Below are positions 1 through 8,692 of a stretch of DNA of 10,430 bases, in pieces. Origin of the DNA: Spongospora subterranea (lineage: Eukaryota; Endomyxa; Phytomyxea; Plasmodiophorida; Plasmodiophoridae); the NCBI GenBank assembly GCA_900404475.1, contig OUQQ01000286.1, positions 6,277-16,706 on the forward strand, given 5' to 3'. A program made the position numbers and the translations under genes. A model generated the notes under the pieces. The model was given only the letters and a program-made list of their open reading frames with translations. It was not told where the DNA came from and did no database searches. How positions within the stretch are numbered: position 1 is the first letter of the stretch; each line of letters begins with the position of its first letter.

Positions 1-2
1 AT

Positions 3-665
3 CACGAAGATGAGGTCACTGTCACTGCTGGAGAGTCCACCGACGTTGAACTCGAGAAAGGTCAGCCGACTTTCAAAACGGAAAACGATCGCAACCTAAA
101 GAGAGCGTCACTCGTGGCAGCATTGGCTGTCGCTTTGCATAATATGTAAGATACTGGACGCTGTTTGATCCTCGTTGTCTTTATGTTGATCATCTCTTTC
201 AATAGACCCGAGGGTTTGACCACATTCATATCTACGCTCAGCGATTGCAATAGTGGCCTTTCAGTTAGTATTGCCATCGGTATTCACAATGTCCTCGAAG
301 GGTAACTCGTATTGTTTGCCTCTTGCTTTTCAATTAATTGTTTATTTTCCAGTCTTTGCGTTGCCATGCCACTCTACTTCGCCACAGGAAGCCGATGGAG
401 GGCGTTTCTCTGGTCAGCAGCAAGCGGAGGTGTCGAGTTCCTGGGTGCGGTCTTGGGATACGTCCTCATGTCCATCTTTGTTTCGGACTACTCATTCGGT
501 GCGATTTCCGCCTTGGTTGCTGGAATGATGGTTTTTGTTTCGACTCGTGAACTTCTTCCTCTTGCTCATCGATATGACCCCACTGATCGATGCGTAACTT
601 GGTCCGTTTTTGCTGGCATGTTCCTTATGGCGATTTGTCTTACCATATCTGAGACATCATCATGA
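3..665 (+). CDS. ZupT-like ZIP family metal (zinc) transporter, 3' part
   Basis: Partial gene, 5' end outside the window. Exons 3-145, 206-301 and 353-665 join in frame (introns 60 and 51 nt) to give 183 residues plus stop. The start is an acidic cytoplasmic loop (HEDEV...). Next comes the TM4 signature ALHN-IPEGL, interrupted by intron 1 after HN, then the TM5 signature IHNVLEGL. The PLYFATGS-R-AFLWS stretch that follows is characteristic of bacterial ZupT and its eukaryotic relatives. Hydrophobic segments then run to the end, with RELLP before the last helix. In the family, the His/Asn/Glu residues of TM4 and TM5 coordinate Zn2+ or other divalent metals moving into the cytosol. H and E are kept in both motifs, but the second has Leu where Pro is usual. 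ZupT affinity is strong; substrate and membrane location are inferred. It is convergent with the next gene, with a 119-bp gap. Confidence 0.88.
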
Positions 666-740
666 GACTGTCGACCTACATAATATACCTTAAAGAGACA
701 ACTGCTATTTTTCATTGCATCATCGATCACCTAAATTTCC

Positions 741-746
741 TTTATT
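741..746 (-). terminator. Poly(A) signal of the cysteinyl-tRNA synthetase gene
   Basis: TTTATT on the plus strand is AATAAA on the minus strand, 39 nt past the CARS stop codon. It is the only canonical signal in the short convergent gap. No AATAAA is seen for the ZIP gene on the plus strand there; an AATATA near 680 may serve. Confidence 0.6.
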
Positions 747-784
747 TACGACATTTATTTGCAGTCACCAGATCATGAACCTTA

Positions 785-3458
785 TTACAAAGCAAGTTTA
801 GATATATGCTCAGTTATCTGGTGGCATTCCGCCACCAGTTTATTGGCCATCTCGGGATCAGCATTGGCCTTCTGGTACTTTTCAAGTATCTTTGCCATCT
901 GTTTCTTCAACTTGGTCCGGAGTTCATCAGAGACTGGAGTACCGTCGATTTTCAGCGTTGGAATGTTTTCCGAATCGAACTCGCCGTACTTGGGCGGATC
1001 GGTCCGGAATAACAGCGATGGGTCCACCAAATCTTTCTGCAATCGACTCAACGCATTCTGTTTAACGATCAGCTTAACTTCCAGTTTTTTTAAAAGTTTC
1101 GCGTTGGCTTGTCTTTCGGCTTCTTCCCTTTCTTTGCGCATGGCCTCAGGGTCGTCGAGTTTCCATACCGATTTGCCCAGTTTATCCTCGAGACGTACTC
1201 CCAAATCGGGTAAAATCGTATCCCGGAACATATCGCAGGTCTTGAGGATCTCATTCATATTTGATCCGTTGAGCGCTGCATTCCGAATTTTACTGCGAAA
1301 TTCTGTAACCTGTAGACCACTAAGCGCCATCGCAATAATATCGAACCACATTAATACGAACAGCATCTAGAACATGTGTGACAGCACTGCTGTTGGTCGT
1401 ACTTTCGGCGCTGAGGCCGAGTTCAGAATCAGGAATAATGCCAAAAACTCTGATCATTCGAGTTAAATAAGAGGCAATCTTCTTCAACAGAAGGGGCATG
1501 GCGTCATCGTTGGCCATATACTTGTTCGTTTCGCTTAGAAGATTGAACAGCTGGGCCATGGCGGAAGGATAATCGAAATTATCCAGCAGAGCCTTGTGAA
1601 CGGCAGTTTGAGTGGATTTCAGCAACTCCCTAAGGGTTTCATCAACAGGTGAGCAGACCTGCATTCACTGATTAACCACCAAGAAGAACGTGCGACGACG
1701 AAATAGCTTACCTGATTTCCAGACATGCCTTTACGAATATGTACATCCGCAGACATGAAAAACTCGTTCAGGCGTTTTTCTTTGGTGACAGCTTCATCTA
1801 GACTTTGCATATTGACTGTTGATATGCGTTATTGGCTGAATAACAACGAAAACCTGATTGGGGCAACATACAGCTCATGGGTTTATCCCATTCTTGGAGC
1901 AGGAATAAAATCCGAATTTGCCTTGACGAATACTCATTGAGCGCTTCGCGAATCGTGACGAAGTTTTTCAGCGACTTCGACATTTTCAATCCGTCAATAG
2001 AGAGATGCCCAGCGTGCATGAAGTAATTGACCCATTGCTGGCAGCCAAAAAAAGCTTCTGATTGCGCCAACTCATTATCATGCTGCAACAAAATTAGAAA
2101 CCAACCGGAATAGGATCATCAGAACTTTTACGTGCGGAAATTTGAGATCTTCTCCACCGGAATGAATATCAAACTGTTGTCCCAGCACATCGGACGCCAT
2201 AACAGAGCCTGCAAATTAAAGAGATGACTACAGGGCAGGGCGAAGTACACTAATATTGATACATTCAATATGCCAACCAGGGCGGCCATCACCCCAACGA
2301 GAATGCCAAGAGGGCTCTCCCGCTTTAGATTTCTTCCATAAAGCAAAATCGTGGCGACTCTTCTTTGCATCCGATGCCTTCAACTGACCTTCACCTTCTT
2401 CTTGAAGCGCCTCATTCCCAACAGACCATGGGCAGAGCTTCGCGTAAGAGCATCCCGGCGTTGAAGAAAACTTCTCGACGTCGAAATAAACGGACCCGTT
2501 TGTCTCATAAGCAAACCCTGAACTAGCACACTTAACGATTTGATAAAAATAAAGGAGCCATGCTGATTGAGAACCTTTCTCTATTAATTCTGCAACAAAC
2601 GCCTCAATCTTATCGACATATTCACTAACTCGTGTCAGAACATCCGGCTCTCTAACGTTCAGCTCTGCCATATCACTCAGAAATTCGGCCTCGAATGCGG
2701 CCGCATGTTTGCGGAATATGCCATGATCCTTGATTTGCGATCCAAATTGCTCGTCAAGCCAGGCTGAGATCACCTCCCTTCCCGATGTCAACAGTTCTGA
2801 AGCAGTAGATCCACCATCGAATTTCGCCTTATCTTGTAACAGCCTCTCAAGGCGTTTTTTTTCCTCGTCGATCTTGCCAACAAACTCTTCCTCACTTTAT
2901 AGAACAGATTATACAATGATTCAAGTAAGATTCATAGGTTATTACCGGCGTTTGTTGTTAGATTCCTTTGCCAGCGTCTCGAAGCGTTCAATTTTCCCAT
3001 GCAGCGACGAAATAGCATTACCGAACGCCTTTTCAGCGTCAAGCTTGATTAAATCAACATCACCTTCTGCCTTGCGAGAATACTCGTCGAAAAGATGATT
3101 TCGACGTGCCCGCAAAATAATCTTATCATCAACATCAGTGATGTTCATCACATAAGTAATGTTGTAATTGAAATAATCCTGAAGTATTCGTCGAATTATA
3201 TCAAACGTGACGTAGGCACGAGCATGGCCAAGATGGGCAGAATCGTAAACGGTCGGCCCGCATGCATACCACGATACTGCAACAGGATCATTAACGATAA
3301 TATGGCCCAGCATACGTTACTGGCGTACCATGATTGGGCTGAATTGGAACAAAAGGGGTCTTCGATAGCGTTAAACTATTGAAGATTGCCAAGCATTTTG
3401 CATCTGGAGAGGTCAAGGGCTGATGCCAAGTGGGCTGTTTGCGGCGGTTCTGCTCCAT
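785..3458 (-). CDS. CARS1: Cysteinyl-tRNA synthetase, cytosolic eukaryotic type, eight exons
   Basis: Class I synthetase that charges tRNA-Cys with cysteine using ATP, in the cytosol. Exons from the 5' end: 3458-3329, 3276-2946, 2894-2263, 2208-2132, 2082-1872, 1815-1712, 1658-1362, 1309-785. Introns are 49-56 nt. The total is 2307 nt, 768 residues, close to the roughly 750 of animal CARS1. Visible signatures: CGPTVYD (C49), the HIGH motif as HLGH (58-61), WHIEC (C365), FPHHDNE (H390/E394) and KMSKS (423-427). The C49/C365/H390/E394 set matches the zinc ligands known for the family. The long insertion between the HIGH and WHIEC motifs and the charged, coiled-coil C-terminal tail are typical of the eukaryotic cytosolic form. 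Splice sites were chosen by phase and by alignment to the remembered family pattern, e.g. donor 2262 restores IECSVMAS. An in-frame ATG at 3491 would add 11 residues. The upstream CEP41 stop is 167 bp away on the same strand. Confidence 0.93.
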
Positions 3459-3625
3459 TATTGCAGGAAAATACGTTATTCCAATGGCCATAACTCCGTA
3501 GCGGAGACTACACACATTGGTCCATTTGGGTGATGGAGATTGTTAGACCGGCCAACTGTTCCATTGAAAAGCTGAATGAACAGGGATATACAATCATCAA
3601 TTTTACTGGCCAATATTAATCTGTT

Positions 3626-4508
3626 TTAGCTGGGTCGCCATGGTAAACTGGAAATCGAGTTTGTTCCTCGGCGACTGGTTCGAGATGCTTCGGATACAGT
3701 TGAGTAATCATCGTTTGCGTTGTAGACGCGTTTAGCGACGTACAATTTACCTGGTGTGTTCTTCTTTTTTTCCACTTGCACTTTTTTAATTTCGCCGACG
3801 ATATCTTCGGGAAACCGCGCCGCATATTTCTCGAAATTCGTAGACAGGATGCTAATGTTGGGAAAGTGTTTCTGAACCAGCAAAGTTCCCGTCTCCATTG
3901 CTTCTCGTTCATTGTCCGAATATACGATAATAGGTCGTGTTTCATCCTGTTTAAACCTGACAATTTCGGTGGTCATTCGGTCGCGCCGTAGATCCAGCAT
4001 TTGGTACGAGCGAGCTTTTGATATATGAGCCTCAGCAAATGCAGATACCGGGCGAATATCGAGCAGGTAAAACGGCGCCAGTGCCCCTTCTTCTGCAGCC
4101 GATTTTTCCAGTTGCACCACGCGATCAGCTGTTGGCCTTCCCAATGAACAAGCCTTGGATTCAGAGCGTGGTGACTCGCCTGATCCATCAATGTCATCAA
4201 GTTGGTATATCGACTCGTTAGCATCCAAATTATCATGCAGTAGTTGATGAACTTCATTGCATGAAATTCTTTTGAATATTTCCCCAATTCTCACCGCTAA
4301 AGCAAAATCAGTCGTGACACCATGATCACCGTTTCACGAGCCTACGCTTCTCGACTTTCTTAACGTCTTTCATTGTTCGCCCTGTGTTTGTCAACGGCCC
4401 AATATTCATATATCTTTTCGACTCATGTCTTTTCTTCTGATCCTGGCTAATCTTAATTGATTTGACCGAGCTGCAAATGCCAGTAACGGCCGCCGACGCT
4501 CTCGACAT
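3626..4508 (-). CDS. CEP41: CEP41-like centrosomal protein with rhodanese-like domain
   Basis: CEP41 is a centrosome/cilium-base protein linked in vertebrates to tubulin polyglutamylation. Exon 1 is 4508-4346 and exon 2 is 4296-3626, with a 49-nt intron (donor GTAGGC, pyrimidine-rich acceptor), giving 277 residues. A 40-nt alternative (4329-4290) also keeps frame and leaves four more residues. The N-terminal part has a RYMNIGPLTNTGRTM stretch, then EIFKRI, in the order and spacing of the RYQHI...DTGNSM...LFKRL region of vertebrate CEP41. The rhodanese-like domain covers roughly the middle: FYLLDIRP-SAF-EAHI, IIVYSDNERE, then a PE/FPE turn. Where active rhodaneses have the catalytic Cys there is Asp/Asn (YSDNE), so it should be catalytically dead, as in CEP41 generally. 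It ends in SLPWRPS, like the PWK end of the vertebrate protein. The ATG at 4508 is the first in an ORF open further upstream. Identity rests on pattern recall, not a search. Confidence 0.72.
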
Positions 4509-4944
4509 TACAGCTTCGGTTTTCCTTGGCCCCCTCCCTATATCATAGTCTTTTAACACAGGCCCTGTGACGGGCTGCTCTGTACTCCTTCAGCCGTCAT
4601 TGGCTCATTGACAGTATATTTTCGCCATGTTCAAAGGGTCTGTCTATCCGACGGTTTCTCGGTTTCTCGTAAGGAATTTTTTGGTATCCATCAATTTTAC
4701 TTGTCTGACTTGACATTGAATTTGTCTTGGATACAACTAAACAACAACGAGAATTTGAAATTTGGGGTCAGTTCTTTTGCGAAATAAAAAACGGCAACAT
4801 TTTGAGAAATGTGAAATACAAACACTTGTTTGATGAGGTACGACGTAGCATCGTTTGCATGACGGATGCATGCACAAGATGCTGAGTCAGTAGGCTAATG
4901 CAGCGATGCTGTCTTGAGACAAATAAACCGAGGTCTGGAAGTTG
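4509..4944. other. Intergenic region upstream of CEP41
   Basis: This 436-bp stretch holds the presumed CEP41 promoter (transcribed leftwards) and no recognisable gene. On the plus strand it has an ATG at 4627 followed by a strong splice donor (GTAAGG at 4669), and two AATAAA hexamers at 4783-4788 and 4922-4927, which could belong to a very small plus-strand transcript (see the candidate entry). No repeat or RNA gene was recognised. Confidence 0.4.
4627..4885 (+). CDS. Candidate tiny two-exon ORF, plus strand (weak)
   Basis: Exon 1, 4627-4668, encodes MFKGSVYPTVSRFL, a short basic/aromatic start that could resemble a mitochondrial presequence, and ends at a consensus donor GTAAGG. A 103-nt intron to the acceptor at 4771 would join it in frame to 4772-4885, giving 51 residues. 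A further possible 53-nt intron (4838-4890) lies in exon 2. An AATAAA follows at 4922. The start lies 118 bp from the CEP41 start on the opposite strand, as for a shared promoter. I recognise no family. Both introns are possible only because GT and AG are common, and intron 1 is twice the local size, so this may be chance. Confidence 0.15.
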
Positions 4945-5138
4945 CTAAACCTTACATTCTCCATGTTGTGCATCTAGGTAGCTGATTCTCAATCGCTCCA
5001 CATCAAGGCAGTGGGGAATTTCTCCAGATGATCCCAGGCTTCTTCTGAACTGTATGTGCTGCAAGATTCCCCTCAGAACACCATTTATTTGACGAAAAAT
5101 ACCCGAATTGTCAGGCAAAATGCCATAGTAATTTTGTA

Positions 5139-5348
5139 TCAACCAAGAATAGTGTATGTTTTTTTGAGACAAGTTTTCAAAGACCATTGATAACTAAACA
5201 CGCCCTTACGCCCTTTCTTGATGATGTCGAACTTCTGAAATTGGTTGTAAATGAAGAACACCGGCTGAACCTTCAATCGAGGCGTTGCAAAACTGAACTT
5301 TCCGAAATCATTGCTCTTTGGCAAAAACTCATTTAGCTTCTGAAGCAT
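5139..5348 (-). CDS. Unrecognised small ORF downstream of eIF2-alpha
   Basis: The ATG at 5348 opens a 69-residue frame (MLQKLNEFLPKSNDF...) rich in Phe, Lys and Gln. It starts 98 bp past the eIF2-alpha stop on the same strand. An AATAAA (minus strand, 5089-5084) lies about 50 nt beyond its stop. A possible acceptor (TTCTAG, ending at 5354) sits just upstream, but the first ATG after it is out of frame with this ORF. Strong donors inside it (GTAAGG at 5209) and an acceptor at 5059 allow several spliced versions leading into minus-strand frames around 5058-4960; none gives a family I know. It could be a fast-evolving small gene, part of the eIF2-alpha 3' UTR, or noise. Confidence 0.22.
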   Translation of the reverse strand: MLQKLNEFLPKSNDFGKFSFATPRLKVQPVFFIYNQFQKFDIIKKGRKGVFSYQWSLKTCLKKTYTILG

Positions 5349-5446
5349 CGCATCTAGAATCCAGTTAGTTTGCAACAAAAGCGTTATAACTTAGAAGTTT
5401 GTAATGCACATTATCGAGTAATATTCAGGTTGGTTTATCGAATTAT

Positions 5447-6435
5447 TCATTCCGCATCAATATCATCATCGCCATCAACTTGACGATTTTGCATTTCGTA
5501 AGCTTCGAGCTGTGACGCCAGCATCTTCTCATCCTTTTCGGTGACTGCTCGCGCTTCCTGCTTGATGTTGAAGTCCCCGCCGTGACGTGATATACGCTGG
5601 CCGATGGCATCGCAAGCCGCTTTCAATCGAGCAATGCCTTCCTCTTTATCAAGGGAAACTGTCGATATGACATACAAAGGAGGAGCGATTAACTTGATCG
5701 ATAAGGGGAATTCTTCTGATGTCAGCTTTAAACCTTCTCCCAACGCATCTTTGACTGCATCAATACCTGAAACAAGACTGAGAATGTCTACCGACTATTA
5801 AAACAGAAACACGAACCTTCATATTTGAAGCACGTTACTTCAACATCAGCCCTGACTTTCACAGCTTGTGGTGTTAGGCGGCGCTCAATCTGTTTCATGA
5901 GTTCCGCTCGTACATTAGGCGAAATGTCAAGATCCGAGAAGACCGAATCTGGATCTGTAACCGCGACTTTGAACGCGTTGTACGCGTGGACGTATTTCTT
6001 GTATAAGGGCCAGGCTACTAATCGCTGTAATTCCTCGATCGGCATATGGACTTTAGATGACACCTGTCGCATGATTGAATGAACGGTTTTCGATTTGTTC
6101 CACTTGAGCTCGAGTTTTTCTATGTCTTCGGGCGTCACACGACGTTTAGACAGATCGATATATCCCTTTTCTTTGTCCACACGGAGCACCACAACAGCCT
6201 CCGTTCGACCCACTCGAATGAGCTTGTTAACAGACCTGATTCGGCGACGGGAAAGCTCCGACAAGAGGATCATGCCTTCAACACCATCATACTCCAGAAG
6301 CGACACATAGGCACCCATTTCAGCAATACTCTTGACCTGAACCATGACGGTCTGGTCAATTTCTGGATATTTCTCCTCGTACATTCGGCATCTTAGATCC
6401 TGCGTCGATAGTTCGTCCTCTTCCATCATGGTCAT
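5447..6435 (-). CDS. EIF2S1: Translation initiation factor eIF2 alpha subunit
   Basis: Alpha subunit of the eIF2 GTPase complex that brings initiator Met-tRNA to the 40S ribosome. Exons 6435-5817 and 5766-5447, with a 50-nt intron inside YEG-IDAVK, give 312 residues against about 315 in animals. The N-terminal S1/OB domain reads [20 protein letters not shown]. It is followed by [14 protein letters not shown], whose Ser-62 corresponds to the stress-kinase phosphorylation site (Ser51). [15 protein letters not shown], the helical domain, [16 protein letters not shown] and the C-terminal domain follow, ending in the acidic [10 protein letters not shown] tail. The N-terminus is about ten residues longer than usual ([12 protein letters not shown]...). 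ATGs at 6429 and 6426 could also start it. The phospho-site context is intact, so control by GCN2/PERK-type kinases is expected. It is divergent from the SIM/KEN gene. Confidence 0.95.
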
Positions 6436-6820
6436 CCAAAGTCGCCTTCAGTCGCAGATCGAATATCTATCGAGAATCCGGACTATGATCACTGAATGTT
6501 CGGACTCCGTAGACTGTCTTTCACTCATCTTCCCAATAACATGTGTAAACCGAAGAACTTTTACAAAAACTGCCAAATCCGGTTGCCTAGAAGTCTTTCT
6601 GACCAAACTGATGCAATCACTTGACCCATTGCTAAACACCCTAGAATACAAGTACATTCTAAGATTTTTTCTGGCTTTGAACGTCTCAGTTCATGTTGAT
6701 TTTCCCCAATCGTATTCCTTAGCTGACTCAACTCTGAAAGAAGAAAGCGCCCAGCACATTGTCTCAAATCACATCATTATTCGCAATGTGAAACAGTGTC
6801 ATACCCTGTGTCACAAATGA
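6344..6820 (+). other. Long open frame overlapping eIF2-alpha 5' end, coding status unknown
   Basis: An ATG-started frame of 158 codons begins antisense to the first 92 nt of eIF2-alpha and runs 385 nt into the spacer before the next plus-strand gene. The overlapping part is simply antisense. The rest has mixed composition, with a hydrophobic run near YILRFFLALNVSV, and matches nothing I know. Two minus-strand frames (6448-6657, 6561-6767) are also open here. Low stop density may be chance, an undetected exon, or a diverged gene. The rest of 6436-6942 should hold promoters for the two flanking divergent genes. TTTGGCGAC just before the ATG at 6943 is one base from an E2F-type site. Confidence 0.2.
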
Positions 6821-6942
6821 TCACATCACAAGGTAACCCCCTTGTCGACTTGGTACAGTCAGTGATTTCGGGCAGAGCTGTCGGACCGGATTGATCAAGT
6901 TTAATCTCGGGAAACAAACTGCGAAGTTAACATTTGGCGACA

Positions 6943-7940
6943 ATGAGCCATGCCATTGATGGGTCTGGAAGAAGATCTGTTCAGTTTCGACCGAAGTTCA
7001 TTGGGCTTGATGATCCGCAAAAGGAAAATCATCAAATTCATAATGTGATGTCACAAGGTGATCGATGCTATGTAATAAATTGAATGTATTTAGTCAGGTT
7101 TTCTTATAGATTGGGAAGTCAGGTGTCCACCAGGTGTTGAACTGAATAACATTCTTACCTCGGAAAAGCTATTGGATAGGCACTCATCTCCACAGTTAAT
7201 TCTTTCACCTAATGGTAGAGCGATGCGGCAATCTGGTATCGAGTGCACTTCTGTCCATTCTAACGGAAATTATGCCGTTTTTTCACCTGCAGAGAGATCT
7301 TCTCTCCCTGCACCTGGAAGTAATGGCCGGCAGCAAGCAAAGGTTCTGTTAGGCGATGATGTGCCGTCGAATGTTCCTGTTATTGATCTGACACTTGAAT
7401 CTGAGGAGGAGATACCTCTTAGTTTATGCTTTGAGACGAGTACCAGTTTAGAGTTTATTCAACCGTGTCACATCTCGAATCAAGTTCCTTTTGCTGGACA
7501 GAACCCTGCTGCAAGGGTTGATATCATTGAACAGTCGCTCCACATTGTCAATGGCCCCGCGCATCCTAACAATCATACTTACCAGTGTTTGCCAAATGAC
7601 GACAAACCGCAGAGAAATTCAGATATGGCGAGACAAGAATCAACGCAGCAAACAATTTTAGAAGCAGAATGGTATTATAACTTCTTTCGACTGAATTTGA
7701 CTGAACGATTACAGGGACAAAAGAAATTTCTTGGAAACTCCCCAAAGAAAAGAACGGATAATCAAATCTCAGTCTACTGGTTCAGCAAGAAAGTCACATT
7801 GGTCAAACCGAAGGTTTCATAAACATAAAACCGCTTCTTCTCGCAAATCCGGTTTTCAATCGCGAGTAATTTCTGCGAGGTCGCCGATAACCAGACAGGA
7901 CCTCATTGATCGGTTGAATAAATATGGAAATGAAATGTAA
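6943..7940 (+). CDS. Unidentified protein with SUMO-interacting motif and KEN box
   Basis: I do not recognise the family. Exons 6943-7057, 7110-7671 and 7715-7940 (introns 52 and 43 nt) give 300 residues. Intron 1 is supported because both flanking frames stay open across it in phase 1. Intron 2 joins the main frame to a second open frame that continues the polar, basic character to 7940. If intron 2 is kept, translation stops instead at 7820-7822. Features: PQKENH at 25-30 (KEN degron, K27-N29); a strong SIM, VIDLTLESEEE, at about 129-139 (hydrophobic core followed by acidic residues); a long Ser/Asn/Gln-rich, probably disordered centre; a basic tail with SARKSHWSNRR and ARSPITRQDLIDRLNKYG, in which RQDL fits a minimal D-box. 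A cell-cycle-controlled, SUMO-binding nuclear protein is an inference only. MRPL20 follows 158 bp downstream on the same strand. Confidence 0.68.
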
Positions 7941-8098
7941 TCATCACCTTTCTATAAAATCGTCAATTAAATATGGCATGGCCAGTAATTATCTGATTGA
8001 ATATTGAGAAATTTACCTTGACGTATTCATTGAACGGACTCCTGAGCGGACTAACTGTGATTGACGGGGTTTTCTCGAGCATCTGCAATCAGCTAGAA

Positions 8099-8572
8099 AT
8101 GACCAGACCTAGAGTGAAGAAGATTCTGGACTTGGCCAAAGGATTTCGAGGCCGTTCGAAGAATTGCTACACCATCGCCAAGCCTAGGGTTGAGAAAGCG
8201 CTACAGTATGCTTATGTCGAAAGGCGCCTCCGTAAGCGCAACATGCGAACTCTGTGGATCCAACAAATAAATGCCGGTGCTCGACTATATGGTGTCAAGT
8301 ACGGCCATTTTATCAATGCTCTAAATCAGTCTCCTATCGAACTCGACAGGAAAATCCTAGCACAAGTCTGCCAAACCGAGCCTTTTTCGTTCAAAGGCAT
8401 TGTGCAACATTTAACCTCTGAGTTTAAGCTTCCCAGAATTGAGGAGAATCGCAGGTACATTACTGATAGTTTTTATATTGAGGGATTGTCTTACTCATGG
8501 TGGTGCAGCGATGATAAGAGTGTTGGATTAATAGCATCAACATTCAATCCTACATGCAGCGCAACAGTTTAA
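8099..8572 (+). CDS. MRPL20: Mitochondrial large-subunit ribosomal protein bL20m
   Basis: Structural protein of the mitochondrial 39S subunit that binds large-subunit rRNA, in the bacterial L20 family. The signature is almost continuous: RVKKILDLAKGFRGR, then AYVERRLRKRNMRTLWIQQI, INALNQSPIELDRKILAQ and FKGIVQHL. The frame is open upstream to a TGA at 7994, but there is no ATG before 8099 and family similarity starts there. A good acceptor (CTGCAATCAG) ends at 8092, 6 nt before the ATG, as if for a spliced leader or a 5' UTR intron. Unspliced, the ORF gives 157 residues. A strong donor (CAG|GTACAT) at 8455 and an acceptor at 8508 define a 54-nt intron whose removal keeps frame, drops 18 residues (RYITDSF...SWWC) and gives 139. 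Which form is real cannot be settled here; I favour splicing. Animal MRPL20 is about 150 residues. Confidence 0.92.
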   Translation: MTRPRVKKILDLAKGFRGRSKNCYTIAKPRVEKALQYAYVERRLRKRNMRTLWIQQINAGARLYGVKYGHFINALNQSPIELDRKILAQVCQTEPFSFKGIVQHLTSEFKLPRIEENRRYITDSFYIEGLSYSWWCSDDKSVGLIASTFNPTCSATV

Positions 8573-8630
8573 CTTTTCGTGCTATCAGTATGGTGCATTG
8601 TATTGTCAATCTTGCAAATTATATCACATT

Positions 8631-8636
8631 AATAAA
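8631..8636 (+). terminator. Poly(A) signal of MRPL20
   Basis: AATAAA, 59 nt past the MRPL20 stop codon and followed by a T-rich stretch. It is the first canonical hexamer after the gene. Confidence 0.65.
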
Positions 8637-8692
8637 GTCGTTTACTGAGTCATTTTCGTTTTTGGGCAAATAAGCCAACATATAGCAGAGGA

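Noticed and set aside
1310..1361. Acceptor TTAG at 1317 for the last CARS intron
   Set aside because: It requires a phase-2 donor that is absent. The acceptor CTACAG at 1310 is in phase and restores VLDAVTEFR.
759..1370. 203-codon plus-strand ORF
   Set aside because: It is antisense to the last exon of cysteinyl-tRNA synthetase, whose minus-strand reading matches the family; the plus-strand frame has no recognisable content.
2730..3382. Plus-strand ORFs at 2730-3098 and 3095-3382
   Set aside because: Both are shadows of cysteinyl-tRNA synthetase exons 1-3.
4945..5187. 80-codon minus-strand ORF with a good donor (GTAAGG) near its end
   Set aside because: I tried to join it to 5210 and to later acceptors (4874, 4877). 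Each version stops quickly and none resembles a known protein. Another frame gives TYSSEEAWDHLEKFP before a stop, but no phase-compatible donor of normal intron size was found.
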